Source: Cupriavidus necator
GTDB taxonomy: Bacteria; Pseudomonadota; Gammaproteobacteria; Burkholderiales; Burkholderiaceae
Assembly (NCBI GenBank): GCA_022041995.1
Contig: CP074381.1
Coordinates: 62,001-126,000 of the forward strand
DNA length: 64,000 nucleotides
Direction of reading: 5' to 3'
The notes under the pieces were generated by a model that saw nothing but the letters and a program-made list of their open reading frames with translations, did no database searches and was not told where the DNA came from. Below, piece by piece: positions 45,054 to 55,000 of this stretch. The stretch's first letter is position 1; each line of letters begins with the position of its first letter. The position numbers were made by a program, and so were the translations under genes.

Positions 45054-46910
45054 TTACCCCTCCAGCCGCTTGCCCAGCGCCGCGCGCGTTTCCACCAGCG
45101 CCTGCGGCAGGTGCTGCCGCAGCTTGCTGAACAGCTCGTCATGCAGTGCCAGCTCCTGCTGCCACGCATCGCGGTCGATCGAGGTCACCTGCGTGAACTG
45201 CGCCGGCGTGAAGTCCAGGCCATTCCAGTTCAGGTCCTCGTAGCGCGGGGTGGTGCCGAACACGTGCTCGGCGCCCTGCCCCTTGCCTTCCACGCGGTCG
45301 ATCATCCACGACAGCACGCGCATGTTCTCGCCAAAGCCCGGCCACACGAAGTTGCCGTCGGCGTCCTTGCGGAACCAGTTGACGCAGTAGATCTTCGGCA
45401 GCTTCGCGCCCGCGGCTTCCAGCTTCTGGCCGAGTTGCAGCCAGTGGCCGAAGTAGTCGCTCATGTTGTAGCCGCAGAACGGCAGCATGGCGAACGGGTC
45501 GCGGCGCACCACGCCCTGCTGGCCGGCGGCCGCGGCGGTGGTTTCCGAACCCATGGTGGCGGCCATGTAGACGCCTTCGGTCCAGTTGCGGGCCTCGGTC
45601 ACCAGCGGCACGGTGGTCGAGCGGCGGCCGCCGAAGATAAACGCATCAATGGGTACGCCGGCCGGGTTGTCCCAGTTCTGGTCGATCGACGGGCACTGCG
45701 ACGCCGGCGCGGTGAAGCGGGCGTTCGGGTGTGCCGCCTTGGCACCGGTGGCGCGGGCGATTTCCGGGGTCCAGTCCTTGCCCTGCCAGTCGACCAGGTG
45801 CGCGGGCGCTTCCTTGGTCATGCCTTCCCACCACACGTCGCCGTCATCGGTCAGCGCCACGTTGGTGAAGATGACGTTTTCCTTCAGCGTCGCCATCGCG
45901 TTGAAGTTGGTCTTCTCGCTGGTGCCCGGGGCCACGCCGAAGTAGCCGGCCTCCGGGTTGATGGCATACAGGCGGCCGTCCTGGCCCGGCTTGATCCAGG
46001 CGATGTCGTCGCCGATGGTGGTGACCCGCCAGCCCTCGAAACCCTTGGGCGGGATCAGCATGGCGAAGTTGGTCTTGCCGCAGGCCGACGGGAAGGCCGC
46101 TGCCACGTGGTACTTCTTGCCCTCGGGCGAGGTCACGCCCAGGATCAGCATGTGTTCGGCAAGCCAGCCTTCATCGCGGCCCATGGTCGACGCAATGCGC
46201 AGCGCGAAGCACTTCTTGCCCAGCAGCGCGTTGCCGCCGTAGCCCGAGCCGAACGACCAGATCTCGCGCGTTTCCGGGAAATGGACGATGTACTTGGTCG
46301 GGTTGCACGGCCAGGCCACGTCTTGCTCGCCGGCCGCCAGCGGCTTGCCCACGGTGTGCACGCACGGCACGAACTCGCCGTTGGTGCCCAGCACGTCGTA
46401 CACCGCGCGGCCCATGCGCGTCATGAGGCGCATATTGACCGCCACGTACGGCGAATCAGACAGTTCCACACCAATATGGGCGATCGGCGAGCCCAGCGGG
46501 CCCATCGAGAACGGCACCACGTACAGCGTGCGGCCGCGCATGCAGCCCTCGAACAGGCCGTTCAGCGTCTGGCGCATCTCGGCGGGTGCGGTCCAGTTGT
46601 TGGTGGGGCCGGCGTCTTCCTGCTTTTCGGAGCAGATGAAGGTACGGTCCTCCACCCGCGCCACGTCCGAGGGGTCCGACAGTGCCAGGAAGGAATTCTT
46701 GCGCTTGGCCGGGTTCAGCCGCTTCATGGTGCCGGCGGCGACCATCTGCTCGCACAGGCGCTCATATTCTTCCTGCGAGCCGTCGCACCAATAGATATGG
46801 TCGGGCTTGGTCAGGGCGGCGATTTCCGCAACCCAGGCCACCAGCTTGGGGTGCTTGACCCAGGCCGGCGCATTGACGGGCGCCGTACCTTGCATCGTGG
46901 GGTGGTTCAT
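45054..46910 (-). CDS. pckG: Phosphoenolpyruvate carboxykinase (GTP)
   Basis: This 618-residue enzyme makes PEP from oxaloacetate with GTP, the entry step of gluconeogenesis. The P-loop with the mobile active-site Cys is [38 protein letters not shown] binds metal and nucleotide, and [14 protein letters not shown] carries the conserved Arg residues. Length and motifs match the GTP class, not the ATP class of enteric bacteria. I chose the ATG at 46910 ([17 protein letters not shown]), with GGAG 11 bases ahead, over an upstream ATG at 47024. Confidence 0.97.
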   Translation of the reverse strand: MNHPTMQGTAPVNAPAWVKHPKLVAWVAEIAALTKPDHIYWCDGSQEEYERLCEQMVAAGTMKRLNPAKRKNSFLALSDPSDVARVEDRTFICSEKQEDAGPTNNWTAPAEMRQTLNGLFEGCMRGRTLYVVPFSMGPLGSPIAHIGVELSDSPYVAVNMRLMTRMGRAVYDVLGTNGEFVPCVHTVGKPLAAGEQDVAWPCNPTKYIVHFPETREIWSFGSGYGGNALLGKKCFALRIASTMGRDEGWLAEHMLILGVTSPEGKKYHVAAAFPSACGKTNFAMLIPPKGFEGWRVTTIGDDIAWIKPGQDGRLYAINPEAGYFGVAPGTSEKTNFNAMATLKENVIFTNVALTDDGDVWWEGMTKEAPAHLVDWQGKDWTPEIARATGAKAAHPNARFTAPASQCPSIDQNWDNPAGVPIDAFIFGGRRSTTVPLVTEARNWTEGVYMAATMGSETTAAAAGQQGVVRRDPFAMLPFCGYNMSDYFGHWLQLGQKLEAAGAKLPKIYCVNWFRKDADGNFVWPGFGENMRVLSWMIDRVEGKGQGAEHVFGTTPRYEDLNWNGLDFTPAQFTQVTSIDRDAWQQELALHDELFSKLRQHLPQALVETRAALGKRLEG

Positions 46911-47370
46911 ACTGCAGACTCCAGATTCGTAAAGGGAAGAAGGGAAGGAATCCTTGCAAAGCCTGGCCAGCGGGCAGATGGGGCCGTCACGCGCCCGGAG
47001 TGATGGTCGCACTCGGATCGACACATCCCGTTACAACTCCGCGGCGGCCCGGTTTATGCAAAAGGTCGCGGCGGTCCCTGCGGCTGCGCTACAGTTGCGC
47101 TTCGCGCGCGCAGGGGTGGCTGCGCGTGCCGGCCGGACTTTGTCCGTGTGCGATCGCGTGACGGGAGCAAGGCTCGACCGACAATCCGCGGCGGCACCGG
47201 AACGGGCAAGGATACCACTGGCGCACCCCCCTGTTTTTTGCTGTGCAACAATCGCTGCCACCGGCCAGCGCGGGGTTTTCGATATTTCTCAACAATACTG
47301 TTGGCCGGCGCGCAGCTTGGTGGCGGCGCGCACCAACCGGCACAAGACCGTTGGATAACCAGAGTTGCCG
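46911..47370. other. Divergent intergenic region of pckG and a dehydrogenase gene
   Basis: This 460-bp region presumably carries both promoters. I noticed only local GC-rich stretches and no clear operator or gene. Confidence 0.4.
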
Positions 47371-48396
47371 ATGAAGATTGCCGTACTCGACGATTACCAG
47401 GATGCCGTGCGCAAGCTGCCTTGCTTCAGCTTGCTGGAGGGGCACGACGTCAAGGTGTTCAACAACACCGTCAAGGGCGTGGGCCAGCTGGCCGCACGCC
47501 TGTCAGACGTCGAAGCCGTGGTGCTGATCCGCGAACGCACCCGCATCACCCGGCAACTGCTGGAAAAACTGCCCAAGCTCAAGCTGATCAGCCAGACCGG
47601 CCGGGTCGGGGCCGGCCCCGGCAGCCATATCGACCTGGATGCCTGCACCGACCGCGGCGTGGCTGTGCTTGAAGGCGTGGGCTCGCCGGTGGCGCCGGCC
47701 GAGCTGACCTGGGCGCTGATCATGGCCGCCCAGCGCCGCATCCCGCAGTATGTCGCCAGCCTGAAGCACGGCGCCTGGCAGCAGTCGGGGCTGAAATCAA
47801 CGACGATGCCGCCCAATTTCGGCCTGGGCCAGGTGCTGCGCGGCCAGACCCTGGGGATCTGGGGCTATGGCAAGATCGGCCGGCTGCTGGCTGGCTACGG
47901 CCGCGCCTTTGGCATGAAGGTGCTGGTCTGGGGCCGCGAGGCGTCGCTGGAAGGCGCCCGTGCCGACGGGCTGGGGGTGGCCGAATCCAAGGAGCAGTTG
48001 TTTGCCGACAGCGATGTGTTGTCGATGCACCTGCGCCTGAACGACGACACCCGCGGCATCGTCAAGCTGACTGACCTGACCCGGATGAAGCCCACTGCGC
48101 TGTTCGTCAACACCAGCCGTGCCGAACTGCTGGAAGAGAACGCGATGGTCACCGCGCTGAACCGGGGCCGCCCGGGCATGGCGGCGATCGACGTGTTCGA
48201 GTCCGAGCCGATCCTGCAGGGCCACGCACTGCTGCGCATTGAAAACTGCATCTGCACGCCGCACCTGGGCTATGTGGAGCGCGACAGCTACGAGCTGTAC
48301 TTCCGCACCGCGTTCCAGAACATCCTGGACGTGCTGGCCGGCAACCATGACTGCATCGTCAACCCGAAGGCGCTGGCGCCAGTGCTGACGCGCTGA
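47371..48396 (+). CDS. D-2-hydroxyacid dehydrogenase family protein
   Basis: This 341-residue NAD-dependent enzyme has the Rossmann motif LGIWGYGKIGRLLAGYGRAF followed by the acidic/basic coenzyme loop VLVWGREAS, and the catalytic segments LFVNTSRAELLEENAMVTAL (Arg) and VFESEPIL with CICTPHLGYVERDSYE (His). It converts a 2-oxo acid and its D-hydroxy acid, in the phosphoglycerate/formate dehydrogenase superfamily; the substrate is unknown. The ATG at 47371 follows a weak AGAG; an in-frame TTG at 47365 is less likely. Confidence 0.93.
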   Translation: MKIAVLDDYQDAVRKLPCFSLLEGHDVKVFNNTVKGVGQLAARLSDVEAVVLIRERTRITRQLLEKLPKLKLISQTGRVGAGPGSHIDLDACTDRGVAVLEGVGSPVAPAELTWALIMAAQRRIPQYVASLKHGAWQQSGLKSTTMPPNFGLGQVLRGQTLGIWGYGKIGRLLAGYGRAFGMKVLVWGREASLEGARADGLGVAESKEQLFADSDVLSMHLRLNDDTRGIVKLTDLTRMKPTALFVNTSRAELLEENAMVTALNRGRPGMAAIDVFESEPILQGHALLRIENCICTPHLGYVERDSYELYFRTAFQNILDVLAGNHDCIVNPKALAPVLTR

Positions 48397-48438
48397 GTCA
48401 CCAGCGGCCGGATAGTCTCCGGACAGCCCGCCCCGACG

Positions 48439-48470
48439 CCCCTGTTCCGCCATGCGGGACAGGGGTGTTT
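48439..48470 (+). terminator. Terminator behind the dehydrogenase gene
   Basis: CCCCTGTTCCGC (48439-48450) and GCGGGACAGGGG (48454-48465) form a 12-bp stem with one G-U pair and a CAT loop, followed by TGTTT. Confidence 0.8.
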
Positions 48471-48617
48471 CACATCTGGCCGGGCATTTCCTCTGGGAAA
48501 CGCGAATTCCCCGAAACCGCTACACTCCGGGCTTCCCTTACCGCCCGGCCTGCCAAGGCCGCGGCAGCCCAAACAACAAAGCGCCCTCCTGCGCCAATCC
48601 CTATTCCCAAGGCCGGC

Positions 48618-49790
48618 ATGGACCCCAGGCTAGTGACGCTCTGCGTCGGCAATTTCGTCATTGGCACCGGTGCGATGATCGTTACCGGCATGTTGAACGA
48701 CATTGCCGCTGATTTCGGGCTGGGCGCGGCCAGCGCCGGGCAGCTGATCTCGGTGTTTGCGCTGGCCACCTGCATCGGCGCACCGCTGTTTGCCACGCTG
48801 GGCTCGCGCATCGACCGCCGGCTGCTGCTGGCCGGGTCGCTGCTGGTTTATGGGGTGATGCACCTGGCCGCCGCGTTTGCGCCCAGCTTTGCGGCGCTGA
48901 TGGGGATCCGCTTCCTGACCGCGATCGGCGCGGCCATCTATACGCCCCAGACCGCCGCCACGCTGCCGCTGCTGGTCAACGCGCAGACGCGCGGGCGCGC
49001 CATCAGCTTTGTGTTTCTTGGCTGGAGCATCGCCAGCGTGGTGGGCGTGCCGCTGGGCACGTGGATTTCCAGCACGCTCGGCTGGCGCGTCAGCATGGCG
49101 CTGGTCGGTGCGCTGGCGCTGCTGGTGTCGGCGGCGGTCTGGCGCGCGCTGCCGCGCGGGCTGACCGTGCCGCCGGCCGGGCGCGAGGCCTGGGGCGCGG
49201 TGCTGCGCCACAAGCCGATCATGCTGGTGGTGCTGACCACCATGATCTCGTCAGCGGGCATGTTCACGGTGTTTACCTATATCGCCCCGCTGATGCGCGA
49301 CGTGTACGGCATCAGCGGCGGCGCGCTCAGCCTGATGTTCCTGGCCTACGGCGCCTGCGGCGTGTTCGGCAATGCCATGGCGGCGTCGCGCATGGACCGG
49401 GTCACGCCCAGCCGGATCGTGCAGGTCACGCTGCTGACCTCGATCACGGCCATGGTGCTGTGGCCGCTGGCCGGGCTGGGCAGCGTGGCGCTGGTGCTGC
49501 TGTTCATGCTGTGGGGCGTGGGCGGGTTTGCCACCAACAGCGCGCAGCAGGCGCGGCTGGTGCTGCTGGCGCCGGAGCGGGCATCGGTGTCGATCTCGCT
49601 GAATTCTTCGTCGATCTACCTGGGCCAGGCGGCCGGCGCCATGGCCGGGGCTGCCATCTATACGCTGGCCGGCGCCGATACGCTGCACTGGGGCGCGGCG
49701 GCGCTGATGCTGGTGGCGCTGGCGGTATCGCAACGCGCCCGGGCGCTGGGCTGCCAGTGGCAGCGGCCGCAGGCGGCGCAGCAGGTGTGA
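48618..49790 (+). CDS. MFS transporter (DHA1-like)
   Basis: This 390-residue membrane protein has 12 hydrophobic helices and the MFS loop motif between helices 2 and 3 (TLGSRIDRRLLLAGS). It begins RLVTLCVGNFVIGTGAMIVTGML, with the DHA1-type pattern of sugar-efflux and drug-efflux permeases such as AraJ. The ATG at 48618 (MDPRLVTL) puts helix 1 at the start. Substrate unknown; likely an inner-membrane proton antiporter. Confidence 0.92.
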   Translation: MDPRLVTLCVGNFVIGTGAMIVTGMLNDIAADFGLGAASAGQLISVFALATCIGAPLFATLGSRIDRRLLLAGSLLVYGVMHLAAAFAPSFAALMGIRFLTAIGAAIYTPQTAATLPLLVNAQTRGRAISFVFLGWSIASVVGVPLGTWISSTLGWRVSMALVGALALLVSAAVWRALPRGLTVPPAGREAWGAVLRHKPIMLVVLTTMISSAGMFTVFTYIAPLMRDVYGISGGALSLMFLAYGACGVFGNAMAASRMDRVTPSRIVQVTLLTSITAMVLWPLAGLGSVALVLLFMLWGVGGFATNSAQQARLVLLAPERASVSISLNSSSIYLGQAAGAMAGAAIYTLAGADTLHWGAAALMLVALAVSQRARALGCQWQRPQAAQQV

Positions 49791-49855
49791 TGCAAGGCTG
49801 AAACCCAAGGCGGCTCCCGGCCGCCGGGTTCCTTGTGAGGGACCGCACCAAGCAC

Positions 49856-49923
49856 TTGTCCACAGTGTTATCCGCCACGTTATCCTCAGGCATATCCGCA
49901 GTTTATCCACAGCCCTTTCCACA
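49856..49923 (+). promoter_or_regulatory. Second phased array of six DnaA-box-like words
   Basis: The 9-mers TTGTCCACA (49856), TTATCCGCC (49868), TTATCCTCA (49880), ATATCCGCA (49892), TTATCCACA (49903, perfect) and CTTTCCACA (49915) all point the same way, spaced 12, 12, 12, 11 and 12 bp. The array fills most of the gap between the MFS gene and the MOSC gene and lies in non-coding DNA. It matches the array at 7314-7371 in spacing and orientation. Confidence 0.75.
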
Positions 49924-49955
49924 ACCGGAAGCACAATCACGAAGCGGGGGCGCAC

Positions 49956-50594
49956 GTGAGCGAATCCAGACCTCGGCCGGGCCTTGCGCGTGTGCTGGCG
50001 GTCAGCATGGCCAAGGCCATCCCGCTGGTGGTCGCCGGGGCGGGCACCGAGGCGGTGGTGCTGTCGGGCATTCGCAAGCATCCTGTCAGCACCCTGCTGC
50101 ACCCGTTGCGGGTACAGGTCCAGCCGCTGGGGCTGGCCGGCGACGAACAGGGCGACCTGACCGTGCACGGCGGCCTGGACAAGGCGGTCTACGCCTATCC
50201 GTCCGAGCACTATGCGTGGTGGAACGCGCGCCGCCGCGCCTGCGCACAGCCTGAATCCGGCCCGCCGCTACCGTATGGCGCCATGGGCGAGAACCTGACC
50301 CTGGAGGGGCTGCTTGAATCCGGCCTCTGGATCGGCGACCTGGTGCGCGTGGGCACGGCCCTGCTGCGGGTGGAGTCGCCGCGCAAGCCCTGCTACAAGT
50401 TCAACGCCGCGCTGGGCTACCGCCACGCGGTGCGCGACATGGTCCAGAGCGGCTACTCCGGGGTCTACCTCAGCGTGGTGCTGAGGGGAGAAGTGCGCGC
50501 CGGCGATGTCGTGGTTGTGCAGGCCGGGCCACGCGAACTGTCGGTGGACAGCGTCAATCAGTGGCGCCGCGATAGCCGGCGGCAGCTTTTCTGA
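49956..50594 (+). CDS. MOSC-domain protein (YiiM-like)
   Basis: This 212-residue protein has a MOSC domain: GIRKHPVSTLLHPLRVQVQP, GDLTVHGGLDKAVYAYPSEH, MGENLTLEGLLESGLWIGDL, and the conserved Cys in VESPRKPCYKFNAALGY. MOSC proteins handle sulfur-activated molybdenum-cofactor chemistry; the YiiM group reduces N-hydroxylated compounds. The frame starts with GTG at 49956; an ATG at 50007 is an alternative, though GTG with the purine-rich GAAGCGGGGG ahead is plausible. The phased DnaA-box-like array lies directly upstream, so replication-linked control is conceivable. Confidence 0.88.
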   Translation: MSESRPRPGLARVLAVSMAKAIPLVVAGAGTEAVVLSGIRKHPVSTLLHPLRVQVQPLGLAGDEQGDLTVHGGLDKAVYAYPSEHYAWWNARRRACAQPESGPPLPYGAMGENLTLEGLLESGLWIGDLVRVGTALLRVESPRKPCYKFNAALGYRHAVRDMVQSGYSGVYLSVVLRGEVRAGDVVVVQAGPRELSVDSVNQWRRDSRRQLF

Positions 50595-50700
50595 TAATGT
50601 TTGTCTAACCATACAAGCGCCCCGCTACACACATCTCCGGCCTCCCCTGTGGCCCGGACGGCGTTTGCCGGCGCCGGGCATTACCAGACCCTTGCAACCC

Positions 50701-50715
50701 TGTAACGGACTGTAA
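50701..50715. promoter_or_regulatory. TGTAA-N5-TGTAA direct repeat upstream of the RND efflux operon
   Basis: TGTAA at 50701-50705 and again at 50711-50715, with a looser TGCAA at 50693. The spacing equals one helical turn, as in OmpR/CpxR-type sites. The same arrangement is seen at 40007-40040. Confidence 0.55.
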
Positions 50716-50853
50716 TACGCGGCGCTGGCTCCGGCGGGCGAAGCGCGGTACTAGTAGAGTCTTTGCGCGACACGCACCGGCAGCATCGGGACACAACCAG
50801 CCGGGCGATCACGGGGAGTGGCGCGAAGACGCGGTGCAGAGGGTCCACACAAT

Positions 50854-52092
50854 ATGAAATCTGACAGGATCGACCAGCCCAAGGGCTTCGTCGACAGCAA
50901 CTGGAGGGCGGCCGCCGGAACCGGGCGCGGCCGCGTATCGCCGTGGGCGGTGGCGGCCGTGGTGGTGGTCATTGCCGGCCTGGGCTGGTTTGCCTGGCGT
51001 ACCTGGTTTGCGCCCAAGCCGGCGCCCAAGGCGCCGGCAGCCGTAGTGGTGTCAACCGCGCGCGTGCAGCAGGGCGACGTGCCGCTGCAGGTCACGGCCA
51101 ACGGCAATGTCACCGCGCTGTCCACCGTCGAGGTGCGCCCGCAGGTGTCCAGCACCGTGCGCACCGTCCATATCAAGGAAGGCCAGACGGTCAAGCCGGG
51201 CGACCTGCTGTTCTCGCTCGATACCCGCATGGACGAGGCCAACCTGGCCAAGGCGCAGGCCCAGCTGCTGCGCGACCAGGCCGACCTGGCCGATGCCCGC
51301 CGCACGCTCGCGCGCAGCCAGGAGCTGCTGCAGCGCAACTTCATCTCCAAAAGCGCGGTCGACACCGCCCAGGCCAAGGTGGATGGCTTTGCCGCCACCG
51401 TGCGCGCCGACCAGGCCGCCATCGACGCCGGCCGCGTGGCGGTCAGCTACGGCGCCATCCGCGCCACCATCAGCGGCCGCACCGGCGTGATCAACGCCTT
51501 CCCGGGTTCGCTGGTGCTGCCCAACAGCACCCAGCCGATGGTCATCATTGCCCAGGTGCAGCCGATCGCCGTCACCTTCAGCCTGCCCGAGCGGCAGCTG
51601 GGCGCGCTGCGCGAGGCGCTGCACGCCGGTCCGGTGCAGGTCACCGCGCTGCCCAACGACGGCAGCAAGATCCCGGTAACCGGCAGGATCACCTTTGTGG
51701 ATAACACCGTCGATCCGCAGTACGGCACCATCCGCGTCAAGGCGCAGTTCGACAACGAAGAGCAGCGGCTGTGGCCGGGCACCTATGCCAACGTCAACGC
51801 CGTGGTGCAGACCCTGAAGGGCGCGCTGTCAGTGCCGCCGCAGGCGGTGGTGACCGGCCCGGAAGGCCGCTTTGTCTATGTGGTCCAGCCCGACAGCAAG
51901 GTCGCGCGCGTGCCGGTGCAGGTGGTGACCACCACTGCCGCCGCCGCCGTGGTAGAGGGGGTGCAGCCCGGCGCCCGCGTGGTGGTGGAGGGCACGCAGA
52001 ACCTGCGCCCCGGCGCGCTGGTGCGCGAGGCCCCGGCCGCCGGTGCCTCGGCCGCCGCCGCCCGCCCGGCCACCGCCACCGCGGGGCACTGA
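50854..52092 (+). CDS. RND efflux periplasmic adaptor (MdtA-like)
   Basis: This 412-residue membrane-fusion protein has an N-terminal anchor (WAVAAVVVVIAGLGWFAWRT), a biotinyl-lipoyl-like half (VEVRPQVSSTVRTVHIKEGQ), a coiled-coil hairpin (ANLAKAQAQLLRDQADLADA), the second lipoyl half (YGAIRATISGRTGVINAFPG) and a beta-barrel domain. It links the inner-membrane pump encoded 3 bp downstream to an outer-membrane channel. No outer-membrane factor gene is adjacent. The ATG at 50854 gives a normal leader. Confidence 0.95.
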   Translation: MKSDRIDQPKGFVDSNWRAAAGTGRGRVSPWAVAAVVVVIAGLGWFAWRTWFAPKPAPKAPAAVVVSTARVQQGDVPLQVTANGNVTALSTVEVRPQVSSTVRTVHIKEGQTVKPGDLLFSLDTRMDEANLAKAQAQLLRDQADLADARRTLARSQELLQRNFISKSAVDTAQAKVDGFAATVRADQAAIDAGRVAVSYGAIRATISGRTGVINAFPGSLVLPNSTQPMVIIAQVQPIAVTFSLPERQLGALREALHAGPVQVTALPNDGSKIPVTGRITFVDNTVDPQYGTIRVKAQFDNEEQRLWPGTYANVNAVVQTLKGALSVPPQAVVTGPEGRFVYVVQPDSKVARVPVQVVTTTAAAAVVEGVQPGARVVVEGTQNLRPGALVREAPAAGASAAAARPATATAGH

Positions 52093-52095
52093 GCC

Positions 52096-55000
52096 ATGAC
52101 GCTGTCTGAACTCTGCATCCGCCGTCCGGTGATGACGGTGCTGCTGTGCCTGGCCGTGGTGGTCACCGGCATCGTGCTGTACCCGACCATCCCCATTGCC
52201 GCGCTGCCCAGCTTCAATTCGCCGGTGATCCAGGTCACCGCGACCCTGCCCGGGGCCAGCCCCGAGACCATGGCGGCATCGGTCGCCACGCAGCTGGAAA
52301 AGCAGTTCGCGACGATCCCGGGCGTGTCGGTGATCAGCTCGTCGAACACGCTCGGCAATTCCAGCATCACCATCGAATTCAACAACGACCGCAATATCGA
52401 CGACGCGGCCGTCGACGTGCAGGCGGCGCTGTTCCGCGCGCAGCGTTCGCTGCCAATCGAGATGACGGTGCCGCCGTCGTACCGCAAGGTCAACCCGGCC
52501 GATGCGCCGGTGCTGCTGCTGGCGATCAACTCGCCGGCAATGAGCCTGGCGGACCTGAACGCCTTTGGCGACAACCTGATCTCGCCCACGCTGGCCACGC
52601 TGCCGGGGGTGGCGCAGGTGCAGATCTTCGGACAGAAGCGCTTTGCCGTGCGCGTGCGCGCGCACCCGGATGCACTGGCCGCGCGCGGGCTGACGCTGGA
52701 CGAGCTGGCCACGGCGCTGAACCGCGCCAACGCCAACACGCCGGTGGGCACGCTCGACAGCGCGCGCCAGACCCTGACCATCCAGGCCAACCGGCAGCTG
52801 ACCAGCGCCGACGCCTTCCGCAATATCATCGTCGCCAGCCAGCCCAACGGCGCGCTGGTGCGGCTGTCCGACGTGGCCGAGATCGAGGACAGCGTCGAGA
52901 CCATCAAGACTGGCAGCTGGCTCAACAACGAGCGCTCGATCGTGCTGGCCGTGCTGCGCCAGCCCGACGCCAACACCGTGGCGGTGGTCGATGCCATCAA
53001 GGCCGCCCTGCCCCGCCTGATTGCGCAGATGCCGGGCTCGGTCAATGTCGCGGTGGTCAACGACCGCTCGAACTCGATCCGCGAATCGATCCACGACGTG
53101 CAGTTCACGCTGGCGCTGACGGTGGCGCTGGTGGTGATGGTGATCTTCCTGTTCCTGCGCCGCGCCGCCGCCACGCTGATCCCCACGGTGTCGCTGCCGA
53201 TCTCGCTGATCGGCACAGTGGCGCTGATGAAGGCCTTCGGCTACAGCCTGGACAACGTCTCGCTGCTGGCCATCACGCTGGCGGTGGGCCTGGTGGTGGA
53301 CGACGCCATCGTCATGCTCGAGAACATCGTGCGCCATATCGAGGAAGGCGTGCCGCCACTGAAGGCCGCGCTGGCAGGGTCGCGCGAGATGGGCTTCACC
53401 ATCCTGTCGATCTCGATCTCGCTGGTGGCGGTGTTTATCCCGATCTTCTTCATGCCGGGCGTGATCGGGCTGTTGTTCCATGAATTTGCCGCGGTGGTGT
53501 CGCTGGCGATCCTGGTGTCGGCGCTGGTGTCGCTGACGCTGATCCCGATGCTGTGCGCGCGTTTCCTGTCGGCCGAGAACGTGCCGGTCGATGAATCGCA
53601 CCATGCCTACGGCGACCACGCGCCAGCGCAGCCCGCCATCGCGCAGAAGCAGACCTTCGGCATGCGCTCCACGCAGTGGTTCGAGAACCTGTTCGAGTTC
53701 ACGCTGCACCGCTATGCGCGCGGGCTGGACTGGTGCCTGACGCATCGCCGCACCGTGCTGGCGGTCGCAGGGCTGACGTTCGTGCTGACCGCGGTGCTGT
53801 TCGTCACCATCCCCAAGGGCTTCTTCCCCGAGGAAGATATCGGCCAGATCCAGGTCAATGCCGAAGGCCCGCAGGATATCTCCTTCGATGCCATGGCCGC
53901 GCGCCTGCGCGACGCGGCCGAGCGCATGCGCGCCAACCCCGCAGTCAAGAGCGTGGTGGTTTCCATCGGCGGCGGCCCCTCGCCCGCGATCAACACCGGG
54001 CGCATGTTCATCGAGCTCAAGCCGCTCGGCGAGCGCGCCAAAATGCCCGCGGTGGTGGAGTCGCTGCGCAAGGATGTGTCCGGCATCCCGGGCCTGGCAG
54101 TGTACTTCTCGCCGGTGCAGAACCTGCGCCTGGGCGGGCGCCAGAGCAAGAGCCGCTACCAGTACACGCTGCAGAGCGTGAAGGCCGGCCAGCTGCAGGA
54201 CGCCTCCGACAAGCTGATGGCGAAGATGCGCGCCGACCCGATTTTCCGCGACGTCACCAGCGATTCGCAGCAGTCGGGTCTGGAGGCGCAGTTGTCGATC
54301 GATCGCGACAAGGCCAATGCGCTAGGCGTGCAGATGCAGGACGTGCGCACCGCGCTGTACTCGGCTTTCGGCGAACGGCAGGTGTCGACCATCTATACGC
54401 CGATCGACAACTACTACGTGATCCTGCAGGCGGCCGATGTCGACCGCACCGACGAGAGCGCGTTCTCCAAGCTCTATGTGCGCAGCAAGACCGGCCAGAT
54501 GGTGCCGGTCTCCGCCTTCGCCACCACCGAGCGCCGGGTCGGGCCGATCGCCGTCAACCACCAGGGGCAGCTGCCTTCGGTGACGGTGTCGTTCAACCTG
54601 GCGCCGGGCGCGGCGCTGGGCGATGCTTCGGCGCGCATCGACCGCTACCGGCAGGAGACCGCCATGCCCAGCGCGATCTTCACCAGCTGGGGCGGCGACG
54701 CGGCGGTGTTCCAGTCGTCGCAGGCCACGCAGATCGTGCTGCTGGTGGCGGCCATCGCGGTGATCTACACGCTGCTGGGCGTGCTGTATGAAAGCTATAT
54801 CCACCCGCTGACCATCCTGGCGGGCTTGCCCTCGGCGGCGGTGGGCGCGTTGCTGACGCTGTTCCTCTTCAACGTGGAGCTGTCGCTGATCGCGGTGATC
54901 GGCGTGCTGATGCTGATCGGCATCGTCAAGAAGAACGCGATCATGATGATCGACTTCGCGCTGGCGGCGCAGCGCGAGCAAGGCATGACGCCCGCCAGGG

